Part shown: in pieces, positions 7,989-15,795 of the stretch
Layout of the letters: each line of letters begins with the position of its first letter
How positions within the stretch are numbered: position 1 is the first letter of the stretch
Assembly (NCBI GenBank): GCA_016765255.1
Contig: JAESQI010000200.1
Span: 1-27,818 of the forward strand
DNA: 27,818 nt
Direction of reading: 5' to 3'
DNA from: Robiginitomaculum sp.
Lineage (GTDB): Bacteria > Pseudomonadota > Alphaproteobacteria > Caulobacterales > Maricaulaceae
The notes under the pieces: generated by a model
Seen by the model: the letters and a program-made list of their open reading frames with translations, nothing else
Databases searched by the model: none
Told to the model about the DNA's origin: nothing
Translations under genes and position numbers: made by a program

Positions 7989-8954
7989 TTACTTAAGGGT
8001 TAAAGCCGTTTGCACGGCGGTTAAAAATTCTTCTGGCTGGTCTTTCATAATGAAATGAAAGCTGTCTTCAATACGCGTCAACTCCACATGGGGGAGACCA
8101 CTATATTGAGACGTGTAAAAACTCTCCATTTGCGCGGCTGGCATGCCCATCACCTCGTCCCAAGCATAAATCACATGCACATTTGTTGTAACATCGCTTA
8201 AATGTGGACGCATATCATCCGTCATTAAATTATGGACTGCATTTGCCATAACGCTGCGGTCTGACGCCAATGACCAGACTAGAATATCTTTCTGTGCGTC
8301 CGCTTTTTTTGACATGCGGCCAACGGACTGCTTTTGCATACGCTCAAAACCTTGAGCGTCACTTCCCATGATTATATCTCTAAAACTGTCCGCTTGCGGG
8401 GCCGCAGTCTCAGTAGTCGCGGCGGGGTTAAATATGGTTGGGTAAAACGGCAACGCATCGACAATGATAATTTTATCCAACGAAACCGCGTCACTATGTG
8501 CCAGTTTCAGGGCGGTAAATCCCCCCATTGAATGCCCCATGAGGGTAACATTTTGCAGATTTTTCTCCTTTATATACATCGTCAGGTTTTTGGTGAGACC
8601 ATTTATTACCTGATCACTTCCCTGCTTTGGAGAGGGTGTACCCGCAAATCCTGAAACATCGACAATATGCAAATTATGGGTTTGTGCCAAATTCGCAATG
8701 ACGCCGTCCCACACTTTTGACGACGATACGAGACCGGGAATTAAAATTAAGTTTGGCGCATTTGCTGTGTCGGAGGGGATCAGCCGCACATTAAGCCAAT
8801 TTGCCGTATAATCATAACGCGACTCTATGTTTTGCTCAAGTGTTTGAATTTCTGGCGCTACCTTTGCGCTCTGATCAACACCAGCAGGCCCGCATGCAAC
8901 CATGCCAAGCAGCGCACTTGTGAGGCATATATTTTTTAATCCATTTTTACTCAT
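7989..8954 (-). CDS. Putative lipoprotein alpha/beta hydrolase
   Basis: A 321-residue alpha/beta-hydrolase. The N-terminus is a lipoprotein-like signal peptide with a possible lipobox MVAC (Cys21), so the mature enzyme should be lipid-anchored and face the periplasm. The core shows LILIPGLVSSSKVWDGV (oxyanion region) and the nucleophile elbow GHSMGG (Ser142). Likely triad partners are Asp266 in YAWDEVMG and His300 in DSFHFIM. Substrate is unknown; esterase, lipase or peptidase-like activity are all possible. First gene of the four-gene operon ending at 7126. A GAGAG lies about 9 bases upstream of the ATG. The lipobox is not ideal (Met at -3), so an exported soluble form is the alternative. 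Confidence 0.86.
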   Translation of the reverse strand: MSKNGLKNICLTSALLGMVACGPAGVDQSAKVAPEIQTLEQNIESRYDYTANWLNVRLIPSDTANAPNLILIPGLVSSSKVWDGVIANLAQTHNLHIVDVSGFAGTPSPKQGSDQVINGLTKNLTMYIKEKNLQNVTLMGHSMGGFTALKLAHSDAVSLDKIIIVDALPFYPTIFNPAATTETAAPQADSFRDIIMGSDAQGFERMQKQSVGRMSKKADAQKDILVWSLASDRSVMANAVHNLMTDDMRPHLSDVTTNVHVIYAWDEVMGMPAAQMESFYTSQYSGLPHVELTRIEDSFHFIMKDQPEEFLTAVQTALTLK

Positions 8955-8987
8955 TTTATTGTCTCTCTATTTGTGTCAAGTTAGCTT

Positions 8988-9016
8988 TACATAGAGCAAG
9001 ATTTTATATATGTCAA
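8988..9016 (-). promoter_or_regulatory. Promoter with dyad for the hydrolase/XRE operon
   Basis: On the minus strand a perfect TTGACA (9016-9011) is followed after 17 bases by TATGTA (8993-8988); TGTAAA two bases further on is an alternative -10. TTGACATA (9016-9009) and TATGTAAA (8993-8986) form an imperfect inverted repeat, 7 of 8 positions matching, whose arms overlap the promoter hexamers. This is a plausible repressor operator. A second CTTGACA occurs nearer the gene at about 8980-8974. Confidence 0.5.
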
Positions 9017-9035
9017 GCATCCTTTCCATTATATC

Positions 9036-9044
9036 TGGTATACT
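9036..9044 (+). promoter_or_regulatory. Extended -10 promoter candidate for the radical SAM gene
   Basis: TGG directly followed by TATACT (9039-9044) is an extended -10 element. The predicted start is near 9051, leaving about 55 bases of leader before ATG 9107. No good -35 is visible. It lies about 20 bases from the divergent promoter of the hydrolase operon. The palindrome GTGATCAC (9054-9061) falls just after the start. Confidence 0.4.
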
Positions 9045-9106
9045 TTACACACTGTGATCACGAAAATTTGTATGACGCAGCATGGTTTTTTGCGGTAGGT
9101 AGAGAC

Positions 9107-10057
9107 ATGAATATCAAAGTTGACATATTAAACCCGCTAAAATTTAGTGACCCTGACATAACGGCTAAAGGTGAAAAACGGGCGAGTGTATATTTTAAAA
9201 CCCTAAAAACCCTCTGGTTTTTCACGGGATCTCTTTGCAATATCGAATGCTTGAATTGTTATATAAAAAGCTCGCCGACTGCCGATCATTTCGTGTATCT
9301 CACACCAGAGGACATGGCTCCGTATCTCGACGAAATCGACGCGCTCGGCTACGGGAAAATTGAGATCGCCTTTACGGGCGGTGAGCCTTATATGAACCCA
9401 CACATCATTACTTTGTCAGAAATGGCATTGGAGCGCGGGCATAACCTGCTCGTATTAACCAATGCCATGAAACCAATGATGCGCCCGCGTGTGCAAGCGG
9501 GGTTATTAGCCTTACAAAAAAAATACCCCCACACCATGACCTTACGCATTAGCCTTGATCATTACGCGCAGGAGTTCCACGATAAAGAGCGCGGCATTGG
9601 TAGTTTTGAAAGCGCTATAAAAGGTATAAATTGGTTATCTGAAAACGGCTTTAGTCTCAATATAGCAGGGCGTACAATTTGGCATGAGGACGAAAACACA
9701 TCCAGAAACGGCTATGCAAACCTCATTCATGATCATCATTGGAACATCAATACGCAAAGCACGAAACAACTGGTCTTATTTCCTGAAATGGACGACACAA
9801 AAGATGTACCAGAAATCACAACTGCCTGTTGGGGCATATTGGGCGTCTCGCCCGATGATATTATGTGCTCAAACGCCCGCATGGTGGTCAGGCGCAAAGG
9901 CGCGCAGCGGGCCAGTGTTCTGGCCTGCACCCTGTTATGGGATGATGATCAATTTGAGCTGGGCCCTAGTTTAGCAGAGGCCCGCGCTCCCATTAAACTC
10001 AACCACCCCCACTGCGCTAAATTTTGTGTTCTTGGTGGCGCGTCTTGCTCAGCTTAA
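9107..10057 (+). CDS. Radical SAM protein of unknown function with Cys-rich C-terminus
   Basis: A 316-residue radical SAM enzyme. Cys44-x3-Cys48-x2-Cys51 (in GSLCNIECLNCYI) should bind the [4Fe-4S] cluster that cleaves S-adenosylmethionine, and GGEP at 91-94 contacts its amino group. The second half carries more Cys: TACWG, DIMCSNARMVVRRKGA, VLACTLLWDD and a terminal set at 303, 307 and 314 (HCAKFCVLGGASC). These could bind an auxiliary cluster as in SPASM/twitch domains. Start chosen at ATG 9107; a TTG at 9068 would add 13 residues. No peptide precursor, partner enzyme or transporter gene lies beside it, so substrate and product are unknown. Confidence 0.9.
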   Translation: MNIKVDILNPLKFSDPDITAKGEKRASVYFKTLKTLWFFTGSLCNIECLNCYIKSSPTADHFVYLTPEDMAPYLDEIDALGYGKIEIAFTGGEPYMNPHIITLSEMALERGHNLLVLTNAMKPMMRPRVQAGLLALQKKYPHTMTLRISLDHYAQEFHDKERGIGSFESAIKGINWLSENGFSLNIAGRTIWHEDENTSRNGYANLIHDHHWNINTQSTKQLVLFPEMDDTKDVPEITTACWGILGVSPDDIMCSNARMVVRRKGAQRASVLACTLLWDDDQFELGPSLAEARAPIKLNHPHCAKFCVLGGASCSA

Positions 10058-10074
10058 GGCGCGGCAGCGCTTGA

Positions 10075-12060
10075 CTAAGGAGCTGCGGCGCTTGGGCCAA
10101 GGTTTTCGGCTAAAAACTTGTCCATGGCGTTAAAAAATATCAACCGGTTTTCCGAGTTTTGCAGATAATGGCTTTCATTTTTTAGGGGCACATATGTGAC
10201 CTTTGCGCTAGATTTTCTCAATGCCCGCTTCATTCTTTTGTACTGATCAAAATAAACCACGATATCATCTTCGCCGTGGGCGAGCATAAGCGGAATAGTG
10301 ATTTCCTTCGCTCTTTTAACCGGTGAGTTTTGCTTCATGTCATCCCGACCTTCAAACCCTTGTAGTAATGAATTTTGAGCGGTAATTTTTCCAAATCTAA
10401 ACTGCTTCATATCCCTAACCATGTCTTGGAGGTCGGTGACCCCCGCCATGCTTAAGGCACATGCATAAAGCTCAGGGTTTTTAATCGCCGCCATCAGGGC
10501 CGCATAGCCGCCGTAAGACCAACCAACAATGCAGACGCGGTTTGGATCTGCATATCCTTTTTTTATCAACCACCGGGTTCCGTCTTCCACATCATCTTGC
10601 ATCACCACCCAATTCTTACGGCCAGCATCTGCAAATTTTTTGCCGTAACCTTGAGAGCCGCGAAAGTTCATTTGCAAAACCGCATAGCCTCGCGACGCCA
10701 TAAATTGAGCCAAATAGTCAAAGCTAAGACTGTCGCGGGCGTGGGGGCCGCCGTGAGGCATAATAATAAAAGGCAAGTTTTTTAGCGGCATACCGTCAGC
10801 TATTTTTGGCGGCGTGGTGAGATAGGCTGGTATTTTGACCCCGTCTCGGGTTTTATAACTGATCTTTGTCACATCGCCTTGCACAATATTGCCAATTTCA
10901 GGATAATCGCAAGTAATAAATGAGACACGGCCTTGCGCTACATTAAAATGCATTAAGCTATTGGGCACGCTGGGTGTGCTGGCTTTAAAGACGATAATAT
11001 TCCCGTCAACGGTTTGGTCTACATATTGTATATTATATCCGTCTAATTTCTTGCGTATTTTATCAAATCTGCTTTTGTACTGACTGTCAAAAAATACAGT
11101 TTTTCCAACATCGGCAATATAGCTCGCCCCGATCACTTTTGTGCCGTCACGACTTAAGACAATGCCGCTAACATCATATTGATCGTTTTGGAAAAGCTTG
11201 CGAGTTCTTTGCTTTTTGGCAAGGTCATAAATGAATAAACCTCTTGTATCTTTGCCGTCATATAAACCAATAATCAATTCATTCGGGTCTTGCATAAATC
11301 CGTAAATAGCTGCGGTGGCGTCCAACCCTGGATAGTCATTCACATGTCGCCATTTTTTGGAATGGGCGTCACGAATGATCATTTTTACGCGACCACTCTC
11401 ATCTTTAAGCCCGATGCCAATCCGAGGCTCCGACCTTAAATCTGTCACCCAAGTTTGAATACCTTCTTCGCCCTGCTTAATATTTTCTATGCTAGTATTG
11501 CGCACGTCCACTTTTATAACGTCTGGCTTAAAGCGATCTGAAAGACCATATGACATTAAAATATGATTGGGATCATTGGGCAAAAAATCAATGACGTTAT
11601 TGCTAAATTGTCTCAATTCGGTTCTTCTTTTTGCTGTCCCAATAACACGCTTGCTCTTTGGTTTTAGTAACTGCCGTGCTTCCGTCAAATCGCGGTTAAG
11701 CGCGAAAAGATTTCCAGCTCCAGACAGAGTTTGCCCAATCATTATTTTATGGCGCGTACTGACCAATATAATATCATTGCCCGACCATTTTACCCAATTG
11801 ATATTGGATTTTTTATCAAGCGCTTTCACCCGTATTTTTTTATCACTTGGATTGGCGAGATTAAACACACGTACAATATATTTTCCCTCAAAATCAACCA
11901 CCGCCGCCAACCATTTCCCGTCGGGCGAAATCGCGGCGTCGTCAATCATAGGCATACGCGCATAATGTTTGACAGGAACGATTTTTGCATGGGCAAAACT
12001 CCCAGCCAGCCCAGACAGTGACGTGAATAAAAATATCAATATACAGATTGTAAAGTGCAT
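10075..12060 (-). CDS. Exported S9-family (prolyl oligopeptidase-type) serine peptidase, copy 1
   Basis: A 661-residue peptidase with an N-terminal signal peptide ending near SFAHA, so it probably acts in the periplasm or outside. The first two thirds form a propeller-like domain with repeats such as AAISPDGKWLAAVV. The C-terminal alpha/beta-hydrolase domain holds HGGPHARD (oxyanion region), GWSYGGYA (nucleophile Ser515), HGEDDIVV (Asp599) and ESHY (His631). Such enzymes remove dipeptides or cleave short oligopeptides or acyl-peptides. GGGGGG stands 5 bases before the ATG. It lies 103 bases after its paralogue, with a perfect TATAAT in the gap, so it may have its own promoter. Confidence 0.93.
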   Translation of the reverse strand: MHFTICILIFLFTSLSGLAGSFAHAKIVPVKHYARMPMIDDAAISPDGKWLAAVVDFEGKYIVRVFNLANPSDKKIRVKALDKKSNINWVKWSGNDIILVSTRHKIMIGQTLSGAGNLFALNRDLTEARQLLKPKSKRVIGTAKRRTELRQFSNNVIDFLPNDPNHILMSYGLSDRFKPDVIKVDVRNTSIENIKQGEEGIQTWVTDLRSEPRIGIGLKDESGRVKMIIRDAHSKKWRHVNDYPGLDATAAIYGFMQDPNELIIGLYDGKDTRGLFIYDLAKKQRTRKLFQNDQYDVSGIVLSRDGTKVIGASYIADVGKTVFFDSQYKSRFDKIRKKLDGYNIQYVDQTVDGNIIVFKASTPSVPNSLMHFNVAQGRVSFITCDYPEIGNIVQGDVTKISYKTRDGVKIPAYLTTPPKIADGMPLKNLPFIIMPHGGPHARDSLSFDYLAQFMASRGYAVLQMNFRGSQGYGKKFADAGRKNWVVMQDDVEDGTRWLIKKGYADPNRVCIVGWSYGGYAALMAAIKNPELYACALSMAGVTDLQDMVRDMKQFRFGKITAQNSLLQGFEGRDDMKQNSPVKRAKEITIPLMLAHGEDDIVVYFDQYKRMKRALRKSSAKVTYVPLKNESHYLQNSENRLIFFNAMDKFLAENLGPSAAAP

Positions 12061-12094
12061 AATTCCCCCCGGATATGCATTTTATTATTTTGCA

Positions 12095-12100
12095 ATTATA
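12095..12100 (-). promoter_or_regulatory. Perfect -10 hexamer (TATAAT) upstream of S9 peptidase copy 1
   Basis: TATAAT on the minus strand, about 35 bases before the ATG at 12060. No convincing -35 was found 16-18 bases upstream (TAGTAA at 17). If used, it would let copy 1 be expressed separately from copy 2 and dcd. Confidence 0.35.
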
Positions 12101-12125
12101 GAGGACGTTTTTTAAATTTACTAGG

Positions 12126-12144
12126 GCCACCTTGGCTTTTTTTT
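12126..12144 (+). terminator. Short hairpin plus eight T, terminator-like, plus strand
   Basis: GCCA-CCT-TGGC (12126-12136) followed by TTTTTTTT (12137-12144). The stem has only four base pairs. In this orientation it would stop transcription antisense to the S9 genes rather than the genes themselves. It lies in the gap between the two paralogues. Confidence 0.3.
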
Positions 12145-12163
12145 GCTGGTACGGATTTTACAG

Positions 12164-14104
12164 TTAAGGTGCTGCCTCACTTGTCCCGAGATGTTTTTCT
12201 AAAAATTCATCCAGACCTACAAAAAACCGCTGTCGGTTATCTTGGTTGGATAAAAAATGATCTTCGTCTTTGAACGACATAAAAGTGACCTTGGCAGAAC
12301 TTTTTTTCAGGGCTCGCTTCATGCGGGTAAATTGGTCATAATGAACCCTTTGATCTAGGGTTCCATGCGCAAGAAACAAGGGTACTGTGAACTCTTTTGC
12401 AAGCTTGACTGGAGAATTAGCCTTGATATCGTCTTTACTTTCAAAACCCTTGAGGACAAAGTTTCTCGCCCCAATGCGTCCAAATCTGTATTTGTTTATA
12501 TCGCGGATCATATCTTGAAGGTCGGTTACACCGGCCATTGAAACTGCACACGCATAAAGCTCTGGATTTTTGATTGCCCCCATCAAGGCCGCATACCCGC
12601 CGTATGACCATCCTGCAATGCACATACGTGTTGGATCGGCATATCCTTTTTTTATCAACCATCGCGCGCCATCCTCAACATCTTCTTGCATCAGTACCCA
12701 GTTTTTTCGTCCCGCTTCTTTGAAAGATTTGCCATATCCTTCCGAGCCGCGAAAATTCATCTGCAAGACGGCAAAGCCCCGCGAGACGAAAAATTGAGAA
12801 AAATAATCAAATCTCTTTGAGGTACGGGCATAGGGGCCGCCGTGGGGTAAAATGACAAATGGCAGGTTTTTAAGTTGCGCCGAGCTCGTGATTGAAGGCG
12901 GCAAGGTGACATATGCAGGTATCTTAAACCCGTCCCTAGCCGTATATGAGACACTCATCACTTCCCCCATTTCACTTGCGGGTAGTCTTGGGCGTATTAA
13001 AGATAACAGAGATACTTTATTGGTACTTGTATTCAGCATCATTAACGCCCCAGGATCGTAGGCATTGGTAATATTGAACAATACAATTTCACTATCTTGG
13101 GATTGATCCACATAATCGACCGTATAGCCATTATATTTTGCCCGCATGAACTCAAGCGTATTTGCGTATTTACCAAACAGGACTGTTTCCTTTGTATCTG
13201 CTACATATTGTACACCGGCAATACTCTTACCGTCTGCACTCAGGACGAGATCACCCACGTCATAATCATCATTATGAAATAGTTTGCGCACTATTTTTTT
13301 AGCGCTCAGACTATATACATAGAGCCCGAGCGTTTCTTTGCCCTGATAGGAACCAATCACCAACTCGTTGGGATCAGATGTAAACCCGTGAATATCTACA
13401 TTTACATTCAGTCCCGGGAACTCATCAGCATATCGCCATTTTTTTCCATTGGCATCTCGAATGATTAAATTCCATTTTTCCGTCGACCTATCCAATAGTC
13501 CTTGTCCAATACGTGGCTCACCACGTAAATCCGTATACCACTGTTGAATATTTTTCTTCCCCCGCTTAACCGTTTTATATTTTCCAGTTTTAACATTCAC
13601 TTTCTTGATATCAGGGGCAAATACATTTGTGTCTGAAAAACTCATCAAGATATGATCGGGATCATCTTGAAGAAAATCTACAACATCATTATTATATTGC
13701 CTAATTTTGTCTTCGGGCACTATCAAGTATTTACCCTTCATAGAGTTTACGTCCAAAGTATATATGAAACCTGTTGTGACGGGTGTTCTCGCAATTTTTT
13801 CGCTTTTCCATAAGCTGATAAGGACACGGTCATTATTCACCCATTTAATCCATTGCGGCTTTATCCTTTTCCCCAAGCCAACAACACGAGGTTTGCCTTT
13901 GTTTATCTTGTCAATATTCATAATACTAATGCCGTATTCACCGCCCATATTGATAAATACGGCAATCTGTTTGGCATCGGGGGAGATGGCCGCGTCATAG
14001 ATCCGGGGGAGTTCCCCAAAACTTTCTGCCCTAGGGGCTGAATGGGCGTGAACCCACGGCCCAAAACCAACCATAATACCTAAAATAAAAATTAAAGTGC
14101 GCAT
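12164..14104 (-). CDS. Exported S9-family serine peptidase, copy 2
   Basis: A 646-residue paralogue of the neighbouring peptidase, with the same order: signal peptide (MRTLIFILGIMVGFG up to about HAHSA), propeller domain (AAISPDAKQIAVFINMGG) and hydrolase domain. The triad is Ser500 in GWSYGGYA, Asp584 in HGTLDQRV and His616 in EDHF. By my hand count 96 of the last 147 residues are identical to copy 1, and both proteins end in AAP. ATG 14104 is chosen because GGGGGAAAT directly precedes it and it starts the signal peptide; an upstream in-frame ATG at 14143 would overlap dcd. It starts 35 bases after the dcd stop and is probably read through from dcd. Confidence 0.93.
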   Translation of the reverse strand: MRTLIFILGIMVGFGPWVHAHSAPRAESFGELPRIYDAAISPDAKQIAVFINMGGEYGISIMNIDKINKGKPRVVGLGKRIKPQWIKWVNNDRVLISLWKSEKIARTPVTTGFIYTLDVNSMKGKYLIVPEDKIRQYNNDVVDFLQDDPDHILMSFSDTNVFAPDIKKVNVKTGKYKTVKRGKKNIQQWYTDLRGEPRIGQGLLDRSTEKWNLIIRDANGKKWRYADEFPGLNVNVDIHGFTSDPNELVIGSYQGKETLGLYVYSLSAKKIVRKLFHNDDYDVGDLVLSADGKSIAGVQYVADTKETVLFGKYANTLEFMRAKYNGYTVDYVDQSQDSEIVLFNITNAYDPGALMMLNTSTNKVSLLSLIRPRLPASEMGEVMSVSYTARDGFKIPAYVTLPPSITSSAQLKNLPFVILPHGGPYARTSKRFDYFSQFFVSRGFAVLQMNFRGSEGYGKSFKEAGRKNWVLMQEDVEDGARWLIKKGYADPTRMCIAGWSYGGYAALMGAIKNPELYACAVSMAGVTDLQDMIRDINKYRFGRIGARNFVLKGFESKDDIKANSPVKLAKEFTVPLFLAHGTLDQRVHYDQFTRMKRALKKSSAKVTFMSFKDEDHFLSNQDNRQRFFVGLDEFLEKHLGTSEAAP

Positions 14105-14139
14105 ATTTCCCCCATTGACTGATTTATAACCAAATAACC

Positions 14140-15186
14140 TCAATCGGTAAAATGTTTTGATAGGCGCAGGCCTTGGGCTTGGTAGTGGGAGCCGTTTTGA
14201 CCGTAAAGGTTATCTGGAACTTCGAGCATTTTCTCAAATTCTAATTTGGCCACCGCCTGACCGTGGCGCAACATAAAGGGCACGTCGCGGCCACGCACTT
14301 CAAGTACGGCCCGAGATCCCGCGCCGCCCGCTTCCGATATGCCAAAGCCTGGATCAAAAAATCCAGCATAGTGAGCCCGAAATTCACCGATTTCTGGGGC
14401 AATCGGGGCCATTTCAGCCGCTTGGTTGGCAGGGATTTGCACGGCTTCTTTGGACGCTAAAATATAAAATTCATTAGGATCTAAAATCAGTAAACCATTC
14501 GGCGCAGAGAGTGGCTCCCAAAAATCAAGTGCTTTATGACCCGCTACCTTGGATAAATCGACCACACCACTATGGCGGCGCGCTCGCCAACCTATAATGC
14601 CGTCATTGCCGACCCCTTGCAAATCAATGCTCACCGTTTGCGAATTGATAATTTTTTCCGCGCCTCTGCGAAACCGGATTTGCACCAATTTATCACCGGG
14701 GCGAGCGAGAACGGAAAATGTTCGCGGGGCGATTTCCACATAGAGCGGGCCTTTATAACCGCACGGTATGGCCTCAAATTGCTCGGCACAATCCGATATA
14801 ACCCGAGTAAATACATCAAGTCTGCCCGTTGAACTTTTCGGGTTGGCATGGGCTGATATATGTTTTGGTAAGTTTAAATATTCCTGCAAGGGTACGAGAT
14901 ATACACACCCCGTCTCAAGTACGGCGCCAGAGCTTAGATCTATTTTGTGCATAACCAAATTGTCATCAAGACAGTCTTTGATGCTGCGCCCAGCACCCGG
15001 TAAAAAACTGGCCCTGAGGCGATACGCAGTATTGCCGAGCCGTAAATCCAACGAAGCGGGTTGGATTTGATCAATTTCCAAAGCCGTGGGCGCTGTAATG
15101 TATTTGTCCTTTAGCAAAACCTCTATGCTTTGCTTGGGCAAAATGCCAGATTTAACGGCTGGATTTGATATAGATTTTTTTCTCAC
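14140..15186 (-). CDS. dcd: dCTP deaminase, two-domain alphaproteobacterial form
   Basis: Deaminates dCTP to dUTP for dTMP synthesis. At 348 residues it is nearly twice the length of the E. coli enzyme and contains two dUTPase-like halves. The first half has QPASLDLRLG, then KSSTGRLDVFTRVI and LYVEI, which supply the Ser, Arg and Glu expected in the dCTP deaminase active site. The second half has GFFDPGFG and VLEVRGRDVPF. The start is GTG at 15186; no earlier Met is available and GAAAG lies upstream. It diverges from apaG and is followed by the S9 pair. Family assignment is firm; whether both halves are catalytic is not known from sequence. Confidence 0.9.
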   Translation of the reverse strand: MRKKSISNPAVKSGILPKQSIEVLLKDKYITAPTALEIDQIQPASLDLRLGNTAYRLRASFLPGAGRSIKDCLDDNLVMHKIDLSSGAVLETGCVYLVPLQEYLNLPKHISAHANPKSSTGRLDVFTRVISDCAEQFEAIPCGYKGPLYVEIAPRTFSVLARPGDKLVQIRFRRGAEKIINSQTVSIDLQGVGNDGIIGWRARRHSGVVDLSKVAGHKALDFWEPLSAPNGLLILDPNEFYILASKEAVQIPANQAAEMAPIAPEIGEFRAHYAGFFDPGFGISEAGGAGSRAVLEVRGRDVPFMLRHGQAVAKLEFEKMLEVPDNLYGQNGSHYQAQGLRLSKHFTD

Positions 15187-15368
15187 GCTGGCTTTCTATC
15201 AGAGCAAAGCACGGCTGAACAGAATTGTTTTCGCCTAAAGCTTGCAGGAAAAGCATATAAATCGCTCGCTCTACTGGTTTATTCACTTGCGCTTATGGCG
15301 GGGATAGGTAATTTACATAAATTATAAAATACCAATAAAAATCAGTATGGTAAGGTAAGGGTGGCAAT
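15187..15368. promoter_or_regulatory. Divergent control region between dcd and apaG
   Basis: A 182-base gap that must carry both promoters. The apaG side is AT-rich (TTACATAAATTATAAAATACC) and includes TATAAA-like -10 candidates, but no clear paired -35. No RNA gene was recognised here. Confidence 0.4.
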
Positions 15369-15761
15369 ATGTACGAAAGCAAAACACGAGATGTTGTTGT
15401 CCGCGTAGAACCTGAGTTTCTCATCGAACAATCCTCACCGCAAGATAACCGCTTTATCTGGGCATATACCGTTGAAATCGAAAATCAAAGCAATGAAGAT
15501 TTGCAAGTGATCAATCGGTTTTGGAGAATTGCCGACCGCAATGGGCACGTACAAGAAGTATCTGGTGAGGGCGTCGTTGGGGAAATGCCGACATTAAAAC
15601 CCGGCGAGACCTTTCGCTATACATCTGGCGCCCCTTTGTCCGCGCCCTCAGGCGTCATGATGGGAAAATACGGCATGAAAACTGTGAGCGGCGAACATTA
15701 TGATGTGGATATTCCAGCCTTTTCACTCGATAGCCCATACGAGCCTCGCTCCATTAACTAA
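15369..15761 (+). CDS. apaG: ApaG-domain protein
   Basis: A 130-residue single-domain ApaG protein, an immunoglobulin-like fold. Signature segments are YTVEIENQSNEDLQVINRFW, GVVGEMPTLKPGETFRYTSG and GVMMGKYGM. The family was linked genetically to magnesium/cobalt resistance in enterobacteria, and the same domain occurs in eukaryotic F-box and polymerase-associated proteins; its molecular role is unsettled. AAGG lies about 9 bases before the ATG. It stands alone between dcd (divergent) and the polymerase gene (convergent), with 34 bases to the polymerase stop. Confidence 0.93.
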   Translation: MYESKTRDVVVRVEPEFLIEQSSPQDNRFIWAYTVEIENQSNEDLQVINRFWRIADRNGHVQEVSGEGVVGEMPTLKPGETFRYTSGAPLSAPSGVMMGKYGMKTVSGEHYDVDIPAFSLDSPYEPRSIN

Positions 15762-15795
15762 GCTCTTATTTTCTGGCCTGTCTCTGATTTAAGCC

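Noticed and set aside
10058..10080. GC-rich hairpin after the radical SAM gene as a terminator
   Set aside because: The stem AAGGCGC/GCGCTT is bulged, short and not followed by a T-run.
11567..11965. Plus-strand open frame of 132 codons inside S9 peptidase copy 1
   Set aside because: Antisense shadow of a conserved propeller domain; no ribosome site and no domain seen.
14105..14143. Upstream ATG for S9 peptidase copy 2
   Set aside because: It would put 13 extra residues before a normal signal peptide; ATG 14104 has a strong GGGGGAAAT ribosome site.
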